Positions 1 to 8,972 of a stretch of 64,000 nucleotides of DNA are shown piece by piece; the stretch's first letter is position 1, and each line of letters begins with the position of its first letter. The DNA comes from Oscillospiraceae bacterium (GTDB lineage: Bacteria; Bacillota; Clostridia; Oscillospirales; Ruminococcaceae). The stretch lies in assembly GCA_016281125.1 (NCBI GenBank), contig JAEEIA010000098.1, forward strand, positions 62,001 through 126,000, written 5' to 3'. The notes below the pieces were generated by a model. That model was not told where the DNA came from. It saw nothing but the letters and a program-made list of their open reading frames with translations, and searched no databases. The translations under genes and the position numbers were made by a program.

Positions 1-253
1 AATTCGTCGGTGCGGCAATCACAACAAACGCCGCATCACGGTATGCAGCTTCTGCATCCAGCGTTGCGGTCAGATCCAGATCCTTTTCAGCAAGATATTT
101 CTCAATATACTCATCCTGGATCGGAGATTTGCGCTGATTGATCAGCGCGACCTTTTCCGGAATAATGTCCACCGCTGTGACCGTGTTGTGCTGCGCGAGC
201 AGCGTTGCGATCGAAAGCCCGACATATCCGGTTCCTGCAACTGCGATTTTCAT
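1..253 (-). CDS. UDP-glucose/GDP-mannose dehydrogenase family protein, N-terminal part only (cut by window start)
   Basis: The start codon is the ATG at 253 and the gene runs off the left edge, leaving about 84 residues. The protein opens with the Rossmann motif GTGYVGLS and continues with VTAVDI and VIAAPTN, which match the NAD-binding end of nucleotide-sugar dehydrogenases such as UDP-glucose 6-dehydrogenase. This family oxidises a UDP-sugar to the uronic acid in two NAD-dependent steps in the cytoplasm. It is the last visible gene of the minus-strand polysaccharide operon, so it probably supplies an acidic sugar for that polymer. The catalytic cysteine and substrate domain lie outside the window, so the exact substrate cannot be called. 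Confidence 0.8.
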   Translation of the reverse strand, partial: MKIAVAGTGYVGLSIATLLAQHNTVTAVDIIPEKVALINQRKSPIQDEYIEKYLAEKDLDLTATLDAEAAYRDAAFVVIAAPTN

Positions 254-325
254 GTTCGGTTCTCTCCTTTTCATAGATCGGTATTGTTCATGTCCCCGCT
301 CTGCGGACGGAGCAGCGGCACAGAT

Positions 326-1786
326 TCAGAAGCGATAGCGAATCCGCAGCATTTTCAGCGCCTCATTCACAAGCACCGGCTGACGGATGACCTTGACCAT
401 ATAGAAGCAGGCCAGCGCGCAGTAGACAATCACGCCGGTCACAACCTGAATGATCAGCGTCGGCAGCGGCGAAAGCTGAAGCATCTCAACCGCCTTGACA
501 CAGAAGAACATCACCAGACCGATGACCGTAAAGGCCGTGCCGTTGATCAGATAGGTTTTCAGCGGAATGGCCTTTCTGCACAATCCGAACTGAAGAACCG
601 CGACGGTCACCTCAGCCGCAATCGTGCCGATGATCGCGCCGACGCCCTGCATGGACGGAATCAGTAAAAAGTCCAGAATCAGGTTGACGACCGCACCGGC
701 TGTCAGCGAGAAAATGAAGATTTTGTCCTTTCCGGTCGGGATGATATACTGTGTCCGCAGTGCGCCCGCCCATCCCTTGAACAGGATCGTCGGACTGAGC
801 AGCAGCATGTATAAGCCGCAGCGGACATATTCGTCGCCGTAGAACCACGGCGCAAACACCTGGGATACACCAGCAAGTCCGAAGGTCATCGCGCCTGCCA
901 TGCACATGGCAAACATCATGACATGACCCATCAGCACCTGCGCGTGCTCGGTTTCCTTCTTGGCAAAGATGCTGGACATGCGCGGCATCACGACATTGTC
1001 CAGTGCGAGAATCAGCGTCGCCGGGATCGTGACAATGCGCTCGGCGTAGGTATAGAAGCCGACCTCCTCATTCGGGCTGAAATGTCCCAGCAGCAGCTTG
1101 TCCATGATATTGTACAGGCTGACCGCAAGCACCGGCCAGAACAGCACCAGGTTCGGTTTGATATGCTGTTTGATGCCTGCCCAGTCCGGCTTGACAAATC
1201 TGACGTTTTTCAGCGCATACGGCCAGACCACAATCGCAGACAGCACAAAGCTGACGGACAGGATCGCCGTATAAACGGGAAGATCTGACTTATCGTGAAC
1301 GAAAATAAACACACAGGCCAGATTCAGAAGCCGCACAATCGTGCTGCGAATTGTCGTCAGCTTGAACTGCTCCATGCCGTAGCAGAACCAGTTGATTTCA
1401 ATGATACCCGAGAACACATAAAAGCCCTGGAGAATGTAGATGAGCTTGTTCTCGCTCTCAAAGAACACGCAGAACAGCACATAGCTCGCAAACACGAAAA
1501 TCGAGGTGATGAGCTGGAAAATATAGATCTCCCAGAAGGTCTTGCTGCGCGCCTCCTTATCATCCCGGATGCGCGCAATGGAGCGGTTGCCGTAATTGTT
1601 GACGCCCAGCAGCGTGAACAGATAAAAGTAGTTCGCGGCCGCATGTGTCTTGGAATACACGCCCGCGAGATTGGCGCCGAGTCTTCTGGAGATATACGGT
1701 GCCGTAATCAGCGGGAGCAGCATGGTCAGCAGCTGATAAGCGAAGCTGTATATAAAATTCTTCTTTATGCCTGATTGTTTTGCCAA
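326..1786 (-). CDS. Wzx-type polysaccharide flippase (MATE-like membrane transporter)
   Basis: 486 residues with about a dozen or more hydrophobic segments spread along the whole length and an N-terminal pattern (FIYSFAYQLLTMLLPLITAPYIS, split here as a membrane helix followed by YISRRLGA) typical of oligosaccharide flippases. The family moves undecaprenyl-linked repeat units from the inner to the outer leaflet for Wzy-dependent polymerisation. The start is a TTG at 1786 preceded by GGAGG at a 7-8 base spacing; no better ATG fits. It follows the TupA-like gene by 34 bases in the same operon. The length is usual for Wzx proteins. The substrate cannot be read from the sequence. Confidence 0.88.
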   Translation of the reverse strand: MAKQSGIKKNFIYSFAYQLLTMLLPLITAPYISRRLGANLAGVYSKTHAAANYFYLFTLLGVNNYGNRSIARIRDDKEARSKTFWEIYIFQLITSIFVFASYVLFCVFFESENKLIYILQGFYVFSGIIEINWFCYGMEQFKLTTIRSTIVRLLNLACVFIFVHDKSDLPVYTAILSVSFVLSAIVVWPYALKNVRFVKPDWAGIKQHIKPNLVLFWPVLAVSLYNIMDKLLLGHFSPNEEVGFYTYAERIVTIPATLILALDNVVMPRMSSIFAKKETEHAQVLMGHVMMFAMCMAGAMTFGLAGVSQVFAPWFYGDEYVRCGLYMLLLSPTILFKGWAGALRTQYIIPTGKDKIFIFSLTAGAVVNLILDFLLIPSMQGVGAIIGTIAAEVTVAVLQFGLCRKAIPLKTYLINGTAFTVIGLVMFFCVKAVEMLQLSPLPTLIIQVVTGVIVYCALACFYMVKVIRQPVLVNEALKMLRIRYRF

Positions 1787-1820
1787 ACTGATTCCTCCAC
1801 CTTAATCAGAATGTCCGTTC

Positions 1821-2756
1821 TCAGAAGCGAAGATTCCACAGCTCACCGAGCTTCAGATCCGCCTCATACGGAATAATCGGCTCAAAGCCGCTGCCGTTGG
1901 TGAAGGTCATTTCACCAAAATAGATCGTGCCGTTGACGTTGTAGAAATCCACGCGCACATGATGGAATCCCTGACACAGAACCGTTGCCAGCTCGATCAT
2001 CTTTTCAAAGTTCTTCGGCTTTTCGAGCGTACCCTCATAATTGCCGTAATCCTTCTGATTCCAGTCCTGGAGGTTCCATTCCAGATCGTAGACGTTTCGC
2101 TTGTGCTGATGATAGCGTCCCATATCCACCCAGCAGTAATACGGCTTGCCGTCAAAGCAGATGAACTTGTAATCCGGCAGATCGTCCTCATCGCATTCGA
2201 TCAGGCGCTCCACGATCACCTTCGGCTTGATGTCCGAATAGTGCATCTCAAAGGAGCCGCAGGCATAGTTGCAGTGCATCTGATAGTTCATCTTCGCACG
2301 GATGATCTTCTGATCCTGCGCAGAAAGCGTTGCCTTGTCATGCACGATGATCGCATCGCCGGAGCCGGAATTGGTCTTGATGACAAAGCTCTTCGGCAGC
2401 TTGTCAAAGTCAATGTCATCGGCATTGTCAAATGCGCCGCAGAGCGGAACCAGATATTCCTCACCGATCTTGTCTGCCACCCATTTCCGCACGGCGTACT
2501 TATCGGCAAGCTGTGCCTTCATCGGGTTTTTATCTTCGAGCTTTGCGAGCTGCATTTTCTCCGTATAGGCATGCGGATCATCCCAGTTGACATGCTTGCC
2601 GACATGCTTGAAATAGAGCTCGTCATCGCGCTGACGCATCTCCTCCGGCGTCATGGCTGCGAACCGCGCCTCATATTCAGCCCGTTTCTTCTGGAGCATT
2701 CTGTAATACAGAACAGGGCAATGCTTTTCCAGCATCGCATGGAGCTTTTTATTCAT
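1821..2756 (-). CDS. TupA-like ATP-grasp protein
   Basis: 311 residues resembling the TupA-like ATP-grasp family found in capsule and teichuronopeptide clusters. Recognisable segments include the substrate-entry region DPHAYTEKMQLAK, the nucleotide-binding stretch SFVIKTNSGSGD and the C-terminal metal and ATP site VDFYNVNGTIYFGEMTFTNG. ATP-grasp enzymes usually join a carboxylate to an amine or similar nucleophile, and in TupA this is linked to peptide-like decoration of a cell-wall polymer. The start at 2756 has GGAGG five bases upstream and overlaps the 3' end of the polymerase gene by eight bases, so the two are translationally coupled. The bond it makes here is not known. Confidence 0.78.
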   Translation of the reverse strand: MNKKLHAMLEKHCPVLYYRMLQKKRAEYEARFAAMTPEEMRQRDDELYFKHVGKHVNWDDPHAYTEKMQLAKLEDKNPMKAQLADKYAVRKWVADKIGEEYLVPLCGAFDNADDIDFDKLPKSFVIKTNSGSGDAIIVHDKATLSAQDQKIIRAKMNYQMHCNYACGSFEMHYSDIKPKVIVERLIECDEDDLPDYKFICFDGKPYYCWVDMGRYHQHKRNVYDLEWNLQDWNQKDYGNYEGTLEKPKNFEKMIELATVLCQGFHHVRVDFYNVNGTIYFGEMTFTNGSGFEPIIPYEADLKLGELWNLRF

Positions 2757-4002
2757 ATTGGCCTCCTAAACCGTTTGGAATCAGTTTTTGCAGGCGCTGT
2801 TTCATTGTTTCCGCAGACGTCTGCTTTTTGAAGCAGGATAAGAACAGAATATAGAACAGCGGGATAAAGGTGTTCTCCGAGGTGTAAAACGGCTCTGAAA
2901 GGAACATCACCGCGTAAGCGCCGCAGATGCCCATGATAATGAACAGGCGCTTGGAGCTCACATCCTTATTCCAGTTATAAAGAATCGGGAACAGGAAAAA
3001 GATCAGCAGAACGCCCAGCCCGAACAGGCCGCGCTGGTGCATCATATCCAGATAGTAGTTATGCGCACCGTTTCCGTTTCCGACAATATGTTCCAGCTTT
3101 GCAAAGGAAATATATCCGTAGCCGAACAGCGGCTGCCGCAGGAACAGTCTGTATTCCTGCACCCACAGCGGCGCACGTCCCGAGAAGGTCAGCGACTTGT
3201 TGAACAGCGTCGTGATGAACACAACGAACTTTGTGGCGCTTGTCGTGAACACCACAAGGAACTCAAACAGCGCACCGCCGATGAACGGGAGCGCAAAATA
3301 CCGCCATGTTTTCTTTTTCAGAATGAAGAAGAACATGACCCACAGAATAATGATCGTGTCGGCAATGACAGCCGTCGCGGTGAAGTACACCGTCAGCGCG
3401 CTGAACACGATGCCGCCCAGAAAGATCAGTGTGGAAAGGGAAACCTTTTTGTGGTTTTTATCGTCCAGCAGCAGCGAGCAGCAGATGCCGGGCAGAATAT
3501 ATTTGATCGTGGTATTGACGTTGCCGTATAAAAACCACGGCCAGAGCTTTCCGGCAGAGATGCTCGGAATGCCCTTCGGCATCATGAACATGACGCCGAA
3601 ATTCATGATATAAAACAGGAGCGTGAAATCCCGGATCGCAGTCAGAAACGGAATCAGCTGCTTTTCATCATCCTTGATCGTTTCCAGCAGCTTGCACACC
3701 AGCAGAACCTCCGTGGAATGCCAGACCACATGGAACATATTGCCGCCGTTGATCAGCGTTGAGAAGATGAGCGGGACATAGATCACGGCGACCGTCAGGA
3801 ATTTCAGATCCAGCTTTTTGGTGTGCATCAGGATATAAATTCCCATGAGAATGATCGAGAAAAAGGTCGTGCCGATGTCAAGGACAAAATGATCCTCGAT
3901 CATTTTTGCGAAATAAAACGGCAGCAGGTTTTTTCCGGTCATCAAAAGACAAACGATATAAGAAGCAATATACTTTTCATTGAGCCGCACTTCAAATTTC
4001 AT
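2749..4002 (-). CDS. Wzy-like O-antigen polymerase/ligase family membrane protein
   Basis: 417 residues with about ten hydrophobic segments and a larger hydrophilic loop in the second half containing GRAPLWVQEY and FGYGYISFAKLEH, the pattern of the O-antigen ligase/Wzy superfamily. These integral membrane proteins polymerise or ligate lipid-linked repeat units at the outer face of the membrane. The ATG at 4002 follows GGAG at a suitable spacing. Flippase, polymerase and initiating transferase all occur in this operon, which supports a Wzx/Wzy-dependent pathway. Wzy proteins are too divergent to tell polymerase from ligase by sequence, but a Gram-positive capsule context favours polymerase. 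Confidence 0.8.
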   Translation of the reverse strand: MKFEVRLNEKYIASYIVCLLMTGKNLLPFYFAKMIEDHFVLDIGTTFFSIILMGIYILMHTKKLDLKFLTVAVIYVPLIFSTLINGGNMFHVVWHSTEVLLVCKLLETIKDDEKQLIPFLTAIRDFTLLFYIMNFGVMFMMPKGIPSISAGKLWPWFLYGNVNTTIKYILPGICCSLLLDDKNHKKVSLSTLIFLGGIVFSALTVYFTATAVIADTIIILWVMFFFILKKKTWRYFALPFIGGALFEFLVVFTTSATKFVVFITTLFNKSLTFSGRAPLWVQEYRLFLRQPLFGYGYISFAKLEHIVGNGNGAHNYYLDMMHQRGLFGLGVLLIFFLFPILYNWNKDVSSKRLFIIMGICGAYAVMFLSEPFYTSENTFIPLFYILFLSCFKKQTSAETMKQRLQKLIPNGLGGQYE

Positions 4003-4040
4003 TCATTATGCTCCGTTCCCTCCGTATTCGGGAGGATCCG

Positions 4041-4955
4041 TCAGGATCCTGATTTGCCGCCGCCTGCGCCCGGCAGTGCGCCGCCCTTTGTGCCTTTCAG
4101 CTTATAGACCAGCGAGATCAGCCCGAGGCGGCTGAGCAGATATTTCATTTTGTCCGACTTCGTGCCGCGCAGCTCGCAGATTCTTTTGTATGCGGCCTTC
4201 GGGTTTTCTCCGAGGAGCGCTGCGCTCCGTGCGAGCACCAGATTCTGAAAGAGCTCAAACTTCGGGTTCGCCTTGCATTCGTCCTGATATTTCTCCAGAA
4301 AATATGCACGCGTATCCCGGATGGTGCGCAGACCCTTTGCGGAAATGGAATCGTTCTGGAAGAACTGATCCACCAGCACATCGCTCAGATAATAGAAGCT
4401 GTAATTGCGGCTGGCACGGATTGCCCAGTCATAGTCCTGCGTTTTCCGCACCTTCGGATCAAACTGATGCTCCTCTGCCACACAGCGCTTGCAGATGATC
4501 GTCTGCGTGCTGATCAGCGTATCATTGCACATTTCCTCATGCGACATAAAACGGCTCTCGTCCATCTCCGGAAAGTAGGTTTCCGGGCGGCCGTCGGGAT
4601 AATGCCGCTTCAGCTTATGGAAGCAGACATCCGCACCGGTTTCCTCCATGACCGCCAGCAGGCGCTCCAGCTTCTGCGGATACCATGTATCGTCGCTGTC
4701 CTGAAATGCAATCAGCTCGCCCTTTGCAGCTTTGATGCCCGCATTGCGCGCGGCACATGCGCCCTGATTCTTCTCCAGGCAGATATACCGGATACGCGGA
4801 TCCCCGATTGCCTGCACGACGTCGGCAGTGTGATCCGTGGAACAGTCATCCGCGATGATCAGCTCAAAATCGGGATAGGTCTGTGCCAGTACGCTTTGGA
4901 TCGAATCGGGCAGGGTTTTCTCCCGGTTATAGGTCGGAATGATAATTGATACCAT
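4041..4955 (-). CDS. family 2 glycosyltransferase
   Basis: 304 residues opening with VSIIIPTYNREKTLPDSI, followed by the nucleotide-binding DDCSTD segment and the metal-binding FQDSDDTWY near residue 90, all hallmarks of GT-A fold family 2 transferases. It is expected to add a sugar to the lipid-linked repeat unit on the cytoplasmic side. I chose the ATG at 4955 over the upstream ATG at 4979 because a GAGAGGA ribosome site lies ten bases before it, while the upstream one has none. The C-terminal tail is rich in glycine and lysine. Donor and acceptor sugars cannot be inferred. Confidence 0.88.
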   Translation of the reverse strand: MVSIIIPTYNREKTLPDSIQSVLAQTYPDFELIIADDCSTDHTADVVQAIGDPRIRYICLEKNQGACAARNAGIKAAKGELIAFQDSDDTWYPQKLERLLAVMEETGADVCFHKLKRHYPDGRPETYFPEMDESRFMSHEEMCNDTLISTQTIICKRCVAEEHQFDPKVRKTQDYDWAIRASRNYSFYYLSDVLVDQFFQNDSISAKGLRTIRDTRAYFLEKYQDECKANPKFELFQNLVLARSAALLGENPKAAYKRICELRGTKSDKMKYLLSRLGLISLVYKLKGTKGGALPGAGGGKSGS

Positions 4956-4978
4956 CTTGACTGTATCCTCTCTGAACA

Positions 4979-5830
4979 TCAGTTTTCGGCGCGTGCCGCA
5001 TCATCGTGCATGATCAGCTCCCAGCTGGTCAGATGCGTATAGCCCTTTTCCTCCGCGTCCTTCGGAATGACCATATAGTCGCCGTACAGATTCGTCAGAT
5101 ACGCCTTGTATCCAACCGGAACCGGCAGCTCCCGGTCCTCAAATTTCAGATAGACCGGGCGATCCATCTGCGTCCGCAGCATGGTTTCGCGGTCACCGTA
5201 ATGGTGTGCGAGAATCGCGCCGACATATTTGGAGCGGTCAAAATCATACTTCTTCGCATTGTTCTCCATCCAGATGAAGAAGAAGCGGGAGCTGAAACGC
5301 TTTGTCACAAGCCGGACAGCCTTTTTCAGCATCAGATGTGACTCACCCTCGTAGTATCCCTTTTTGATGCAGGAATTGCCGAGCGCACAGAGCACCTTGG
5401 AATAGCCGTAATGCAGCTTCCGGTGCAGCGCATTCGTCGGCAGCCCGTCAATCGGGATGATGTCAATGAACACACCGATGTCCTCGACGTCAATGTTCTT
5501 GAAACGCAGCGTGGTGCGCTTGTCCCAGATGCGGGCATGCTTGGTCTTCCAGTTCTTGTCAATCAGCAGGGCGCCGACGCCGTACTCCGGCGGATGCTTT
5601 TTTGCAAACAGCCGCAGGAATTTTTCATATTCCTTCCGCGGCATGAACAGGTCAATGTCATCATCCCACGGAATAAAGCCCTGGTGCCGGACAGCGCCAA
5701 GACATGTTCCGCCGGAAAGAAAATACATGATATTGTTCTCCTTGCAGAAGTCATCGAACATGCACAGCATCCGGTACAGAACCTTCTGAATCTGCTGAAC
5801 CTTTTTCTTTCCAGCTTCGATATCATTCAT
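4979..5830 (-). CDS. LicD-family phosphotransferase
   Basis: 283 residues with the LicD signature [20 protein letters not shown] and the catalytic acidic run DDDID near residue 65. LicD proteins transfer phosphocholine or other phospho-substituents from a nucleotide-activated donor to glycans, so this gene probably adds a phosphodiester-linked group to the capsule repeat. The ATG at 5830 has AGGAG eight bases upstream; the upstream in-frame ATG at 5866 lacks a ribosome site. The gene lies 58 bases after the RmlD-like reductase gene. No choline kinase or cytidylyltransferase is visible in the window, so the transferred group may not be choline. Confidence 0.85.
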   Translation of the reverse strand: MNDIEAGKKKVQQIQKVLYRMLCMFDDFCKENNIMYFLSGGTCLGAVRHQGFIPWDDDIDLFMPRKEYEKFLRLFAKKHPPEYGVGALLIDKNWKTKHARIWDKRTTLRFKNIDVEDIGVFIDIIPIDGLPTNALHRKLHYGYSKVLCALGNSCIKKGYYEGESHLMLKKAVRLVTKRFSSRFFFIWMENNAKKYDFDRSKYVGAILAHHYGDRETMLRTQMDRPVYLKFEDRELPVPVGYKAYLTNLYGDYMVIPKDAEEKGYTHLTSWELIMHDDAARAEN

Positions 5831-5888
5831 TTCCGTATCTCCTATCTGCGGCTCAGCGAACCGCATTCTTCACGGTTTCTGCCGGGAA

Positions 5889-6746
5889 TCAGCCAAGATT
5901 GTAATGCGGATACAGCGCCTTATGCGCACGCATCCAGTCCGCCATTTCGCTGACCATCTGTTCGTAATCCGGAATGGCGCACTTGAACTCAAATCTTGTG
6001 CGCTTGAGGGATTTGTCCAGCGTGACCTTTTCGACCGGGAGAATCTCGATCTGACCGTTCCGCAGATACTTGTTGAACAGTCCGAGCAGGTCGTATTTGG
6101 AAATCCAGGTTTCCGGCACGGTGTTGAACAGGCCGTGCGCCTTCTCTTTGATAGCCTGCTCCATGGTCTTTGCAAGCTGGAGCGTGGTCTGACCGGTCCA
6201 GATTGCCTTGGTGTATCCGTTGATGGTGCCCTGCTGCTGCATAAACCAGTTCAGCAGGCCGATGCCGCGCGGGTTGATGTCGGGGCCGACGATGGACTGG
6301 CGGAGCGTCAGGTTCTTGCCGTCCTCGATCTCGCCGAGTGCCTTGGAACGGTCATAGAAAGACTCGCCGTCCCGCAGATCGGTTTCCGTATACTGTCCGC
6401 GCTTGCCGGAGAACACGCAGTCCGTGCTCATGTGGATAATCTGCGTATCCGTGCCCTCGGTCAGCTGTGCGAGGAAGTGCGGGAAATATGCATTCAGATA
6501 TGCAGCGTCCGCCTTGTGATCCTCTGCATACTGATTCAGCAGGCCGATACAGTTGATGACGCTGTCGAACTTGTTGACGCCGATCAGTTCCTTCATGAAA
6601 TCCGCGTTCATGGCGTTGCCGGCGACAGAGGGAATCAGCTTCGACTCTTCCAGTGCGAAACCGAGCACATCATGTCCCTGCTCTTTCAGGTACAGGCTGA
6701 TCAGATGACCGGCCATTCCGTTGCATCCCAATACTAAAATCTTCAT
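5889..6746 (-). CDS. RmlD-like NAD(P)-dependent sugar reductase
   Basis: 285 residues of the RmlD (dTDP-4-dehydrorhamnose reductase) type. The N-terminus has the cofactor motif GCNGMAG, the middle has STDCVFSG and the catalytic YDRSK (Tyr-xxx-Lys). Its start overlaps the stop of the CapE/FnlA-like dehydratase gene by four bases (ATGA), which couples their translation. RmlD-like partners of CapE/FnlA dehydratases reduce the 4-keto intermediate in pathways to N-acetyl-L-6-deoxyhexosamines such as L-QuiNAc, while CapF proteins carry an extra cupin domain that is absent here. I infer a nucleotide-activated 2-acetamido-2,6-dideoxy-L-hexose, but no 2-epimerase is visible in the window. Confidence 0.75.
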   Translation of the reverse strand: MKILVLGCNGMAGHLISLYLKEQGHDVLGFALEESKLIPSVAGNAMNADFMKELIGVNKFDSVINCIGLLNQYAEDHKADAAYLNAYFPHFLAQLTEGTDTQIIHMSTDCVFSGKRGQYTETDLRDGESFYDRSKALGEIEDGKNLTLRQSIVGPDINPRGIGLLNWFMQQQGTINGYTKAIWTGQTTLQLAKTMEQAIKEKAHGLFNTVPETWISKYDLLGLFNKYLRNGQIEILPVEKVTLDKSLKRTRFEFKCAIPDYEQMVSEMADWMRAHKALYPHYNLG

Positions 6747-7777
6747 TTTTCCACCCGCTTCAATTCATCCTGAATAAACTGTGTGCCCATGATCTTCTTC
6801 ACGGTTTCCTCCACTGTGAGGATGTGCGTATTGCTGCTCGTATACTCGGCATCTGCCTGCGATTTGACATTGCCGTTCACGAGGAACTTGTCGTAGTTCA
6901 GATCTCTGGTATCCGCGCTGATGCGGTAATACTGGCCCATATCCTCGGAGCGCAGCATCTCCTCGCGCGTGACGAGCGTTTCATAGAGCTTTTCGCCGTG
7001 GCGCGGTCCGATGATGCGGACGCCGGTCTTGCCGAACAGCTCCTGCACGGCATCGGCCAGAACGCCGATTGTGCTGGCGTCTGCCTTCTGCACGAAGAGG
7101 TCGCCCGGATTTGCGTGCTGGAATGCGAACATGACGAGTGCGACCGCCTCATCCAGATTCATCAGAAATCTGGTCATGTTGGGATCGGTGATCGTGATTT
7201 CGCGTTTGTTCTGAATCTGCTGCACGAACAGCGGAATGACAGAACCGCGGCTGCACATGACATTGCCGTATCTGGTGCAGGAGAGAATCGTGCCGTGCTC
7301 TGCTGCAATGCGCGCCTTGGAATAGATCACGCGCTCGGCCATCGCCTTGCTGATGCCCATTGCATTGATCGGATATGCCGCCTTGTCGGTCGAGAGCAGC
7401 ACCACGGATTTGACATGGTTTGCGATTGCCGCATGAACGACGTTGTCCGTGCCCTCGACATTGGTCTTATAGGCCTGCATCGGGAAGAACTCGCAGGACG
7501 GCACCTCCTTGAGCGCCGCAGCGTGGAAGATGTAATCAACGCCCTGGGTTGCGTCCATCAGGGAATCGCGGTCGCGCACATTGCCGATGTAGAACTTGAC
7601 CTTTCCGTAGGATTCCGGATACTTGGCCTGAAGCTCATGCCGCATATCGTCCTGCTTTTTCTCATCTCTTGAGAAAACGCGGATCTCCTTAATATCCGAA
7701 TTCAGAAAGTGGTTCAGCACCGTGTTGCCGAAAGAGCCGGTGCCGCCGGTAATCAAAAGTGTCCCGTTATCAAACAT
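6743..7777 (-). CDS. UDP-GlcNAc 4,6-dehydratase/5-epimerase, CapE/FnlA type
   Basis: 344 residues of the extended short-chain dehydrogenase family. It carries the cofactor motif TGGTGSFG, the catalytic STDKA, and NAMGISK with Met in place of the usual catalytic Tyr, which is normal for the CapE/FlaA1 group. RYGNVM and MTRFLM further support CapE/FnlA, which converts UDP-GlcNAc to 4-keto-6-deoxy L-sugars. The start overlaps the end of glf by eight bases and has GGGAG nine bases upstream. With the coupled RmlD-like reductase it should make an L-configured 6-deoxy-HexNAc for the capsule. Confidence 0.85.
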   Translation of the reverse strand: MFDNGTLLITGGTGSFGNTVLNHFLNSDIKEIRVFSRDEKKQDDMRHELQAKYPESYGKVKFYIGNVRDRDSLMDATQGVDYIFHAAALKEVPSCEFFPMQAYKTNVEGTDNVVHAAIANHVKSVVLLSTDKAAYPINAMGISKAMAERVIYSKARIAAEHGTILSCTRYGNVMCSRGSVIPLFVQQIQNKREITITDPNMTRFLMNLDEAVALVMFAFQHANPGDLFVQKADASTIGVLADAVQELFGKTGVRIIGPRHGEKLYETLVTREEMLRSEDMGQYYRISADTRDLNYDKFLVNGNVKSQADAEYTSSNTHILTVEETVKKIMGTQFIQDELKRVEK

Positions 7778-8972
7778 CCGATGATACTCCCTTCATAATT
7801 TCCTCTGAACATTTCAGTGCACTGTCAATGGATGCCTCCATATCGAAGTACTTAAATTCGGCCAGTCTGCCGACATAATAGAAATTCCGCACCTGATCCG
7901 CCAGCGCCCGGTACTTCTGAATGATAACGCTGCTGTCATCGTTCAGAACCGGATAGGCCGGAACATGGAACTTCTCGGAATCCTTGTCATACGCCCCCGG
8001 ATACTCGGACACATTCGCCACAAAGCCTTCCACCTTCTGATCGAGCAGCTCCACCATGTCCGTGGTGCGCACCTTGTCAAACTCCATCGGGAAGGTTGTG
8101 ACGGCGCTCGGCGCCTCACGCTTTCCCTGATAGACCTCGGTTTCAAAATGAAGCGACCGGTAAGGCAGCTTTCCGTCCGCATAGGAGAACAGCTCGTCCA
8201 GCGGCGCGGTATAAACGACGATGCCTTCATAGGGCGCGCCGTTCATAAATACGGCATTGTCCCGGAGCGTCAGCAGGGAACCGGCCTTGGTATTCAGCAG
8301 AATGTCGATGTTCTGCGAATCCGTAATCTGTCGGAACAGCTTGCTGTAACCGCCCTCGGGGATCAGCTCGTACTTTTTCTTGCAGTTCTTGTTGTTGTAT
8401 GCAACGCGGATCGGGAGGCGTCCCGGGACGGAGGGATCGAGCTCCTCCGGTTTCAGACCCCACATCTTTGCGTTGTACCCGACAAAAATCTTCTGGTAGA
8501 TCTCATCGGCCAGCGCGCGGATTTCCGGATCCTCGGAATTGCGCATGGTCAGGATATGCACCTCGCTGCCCTCGCCGTACATTGCGATCAGCTTTTCCTG
8601 AAGTGCCTTGGATTTTTCTGTTCCGTACAGCGCATCCAGCGAATAGAAATTCGTGGGGATGGAAACATATTTGCCCTCGATATATGCATGCACATAATTC
8701 GTGACGGGCACCAGCGTACAGAAGCGCTCCAGATAGCTGCGCACATCGTCGCTGTTCAGCATAAAGACATGCGGGCCGTACTTGTGAATGCAAATGCCGT
8801 TTTCGTCGTAATAATCCGACATCATGCCGCCGATTTCGGCCTTTTCCTCAATGATCAGGACGCGTCTGCCGCGGTCAGCGAGTTCCCGGGAAACGACCGC
8901 ACCGGAAAATCCGCATCCGACGACAATCGCATCATAGTCACCGAAGCAGATCTTATCTTGCGTGATGAACAT
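7770..8972 (-). CDS. glf: UDP-galactopyranose mutase
   Basis: 400 residues with an N-terminal FAD-binding site (VVGCGFSGAVVSRELADRG, then IIEEKAEIGG) and the UGM signature segments KYGPHVF and YNAKMWG. The enzyme is a cytoplasmic reduced-FAD protein that contracts UDP-galactopyranose to UDP-galactofuranose, so the polymer probably contains Galf. The ATG at 8972 has AAGGAGG just upstream and is preferred over an in-frame upstream start at 9035. The 5' end overlaps the preceding putative glycosyltransferase gene by 20 bases, which suggests that transferase may use UDP-Galf. Length is typical for bacterial Glf. Confidence 0.92.
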   Translation of the reverse strand: MFITQDKICFGDYDAIVVGCGFSGAVVSRELADRGRRVLIIEEKAEIGGMMSDYYDENGICIHKYGPHVFMLNSDDVRSYLERFCTLVPVTNYVHAYIEGKYVSIPTNFYSLDALYGTEKSKALQEKLIAMYGEGSEVHILTMRNSEDPEIRALADEIYQKIFVGYNAKMWGLKPEELDPSVPGRLPIRVAYNNKNCKKKYELIPEGGYSKLFRQITDSQNIDILLNTKAGSLLTLRDNAVFMNGAPYEGIVVYTAPLDELFSYADGKLPYRSLHFETEVYQGKREAPSAVTTFPMEFDKVRTTDMVELLDQKVEGFVANVSEYPGAYDKDSEKFHVPAYPVLNDDSSVIIQKYRALADQVRNFYYVGRLAEFKYFDMEASIDSALKCSEEIMKGVSSDV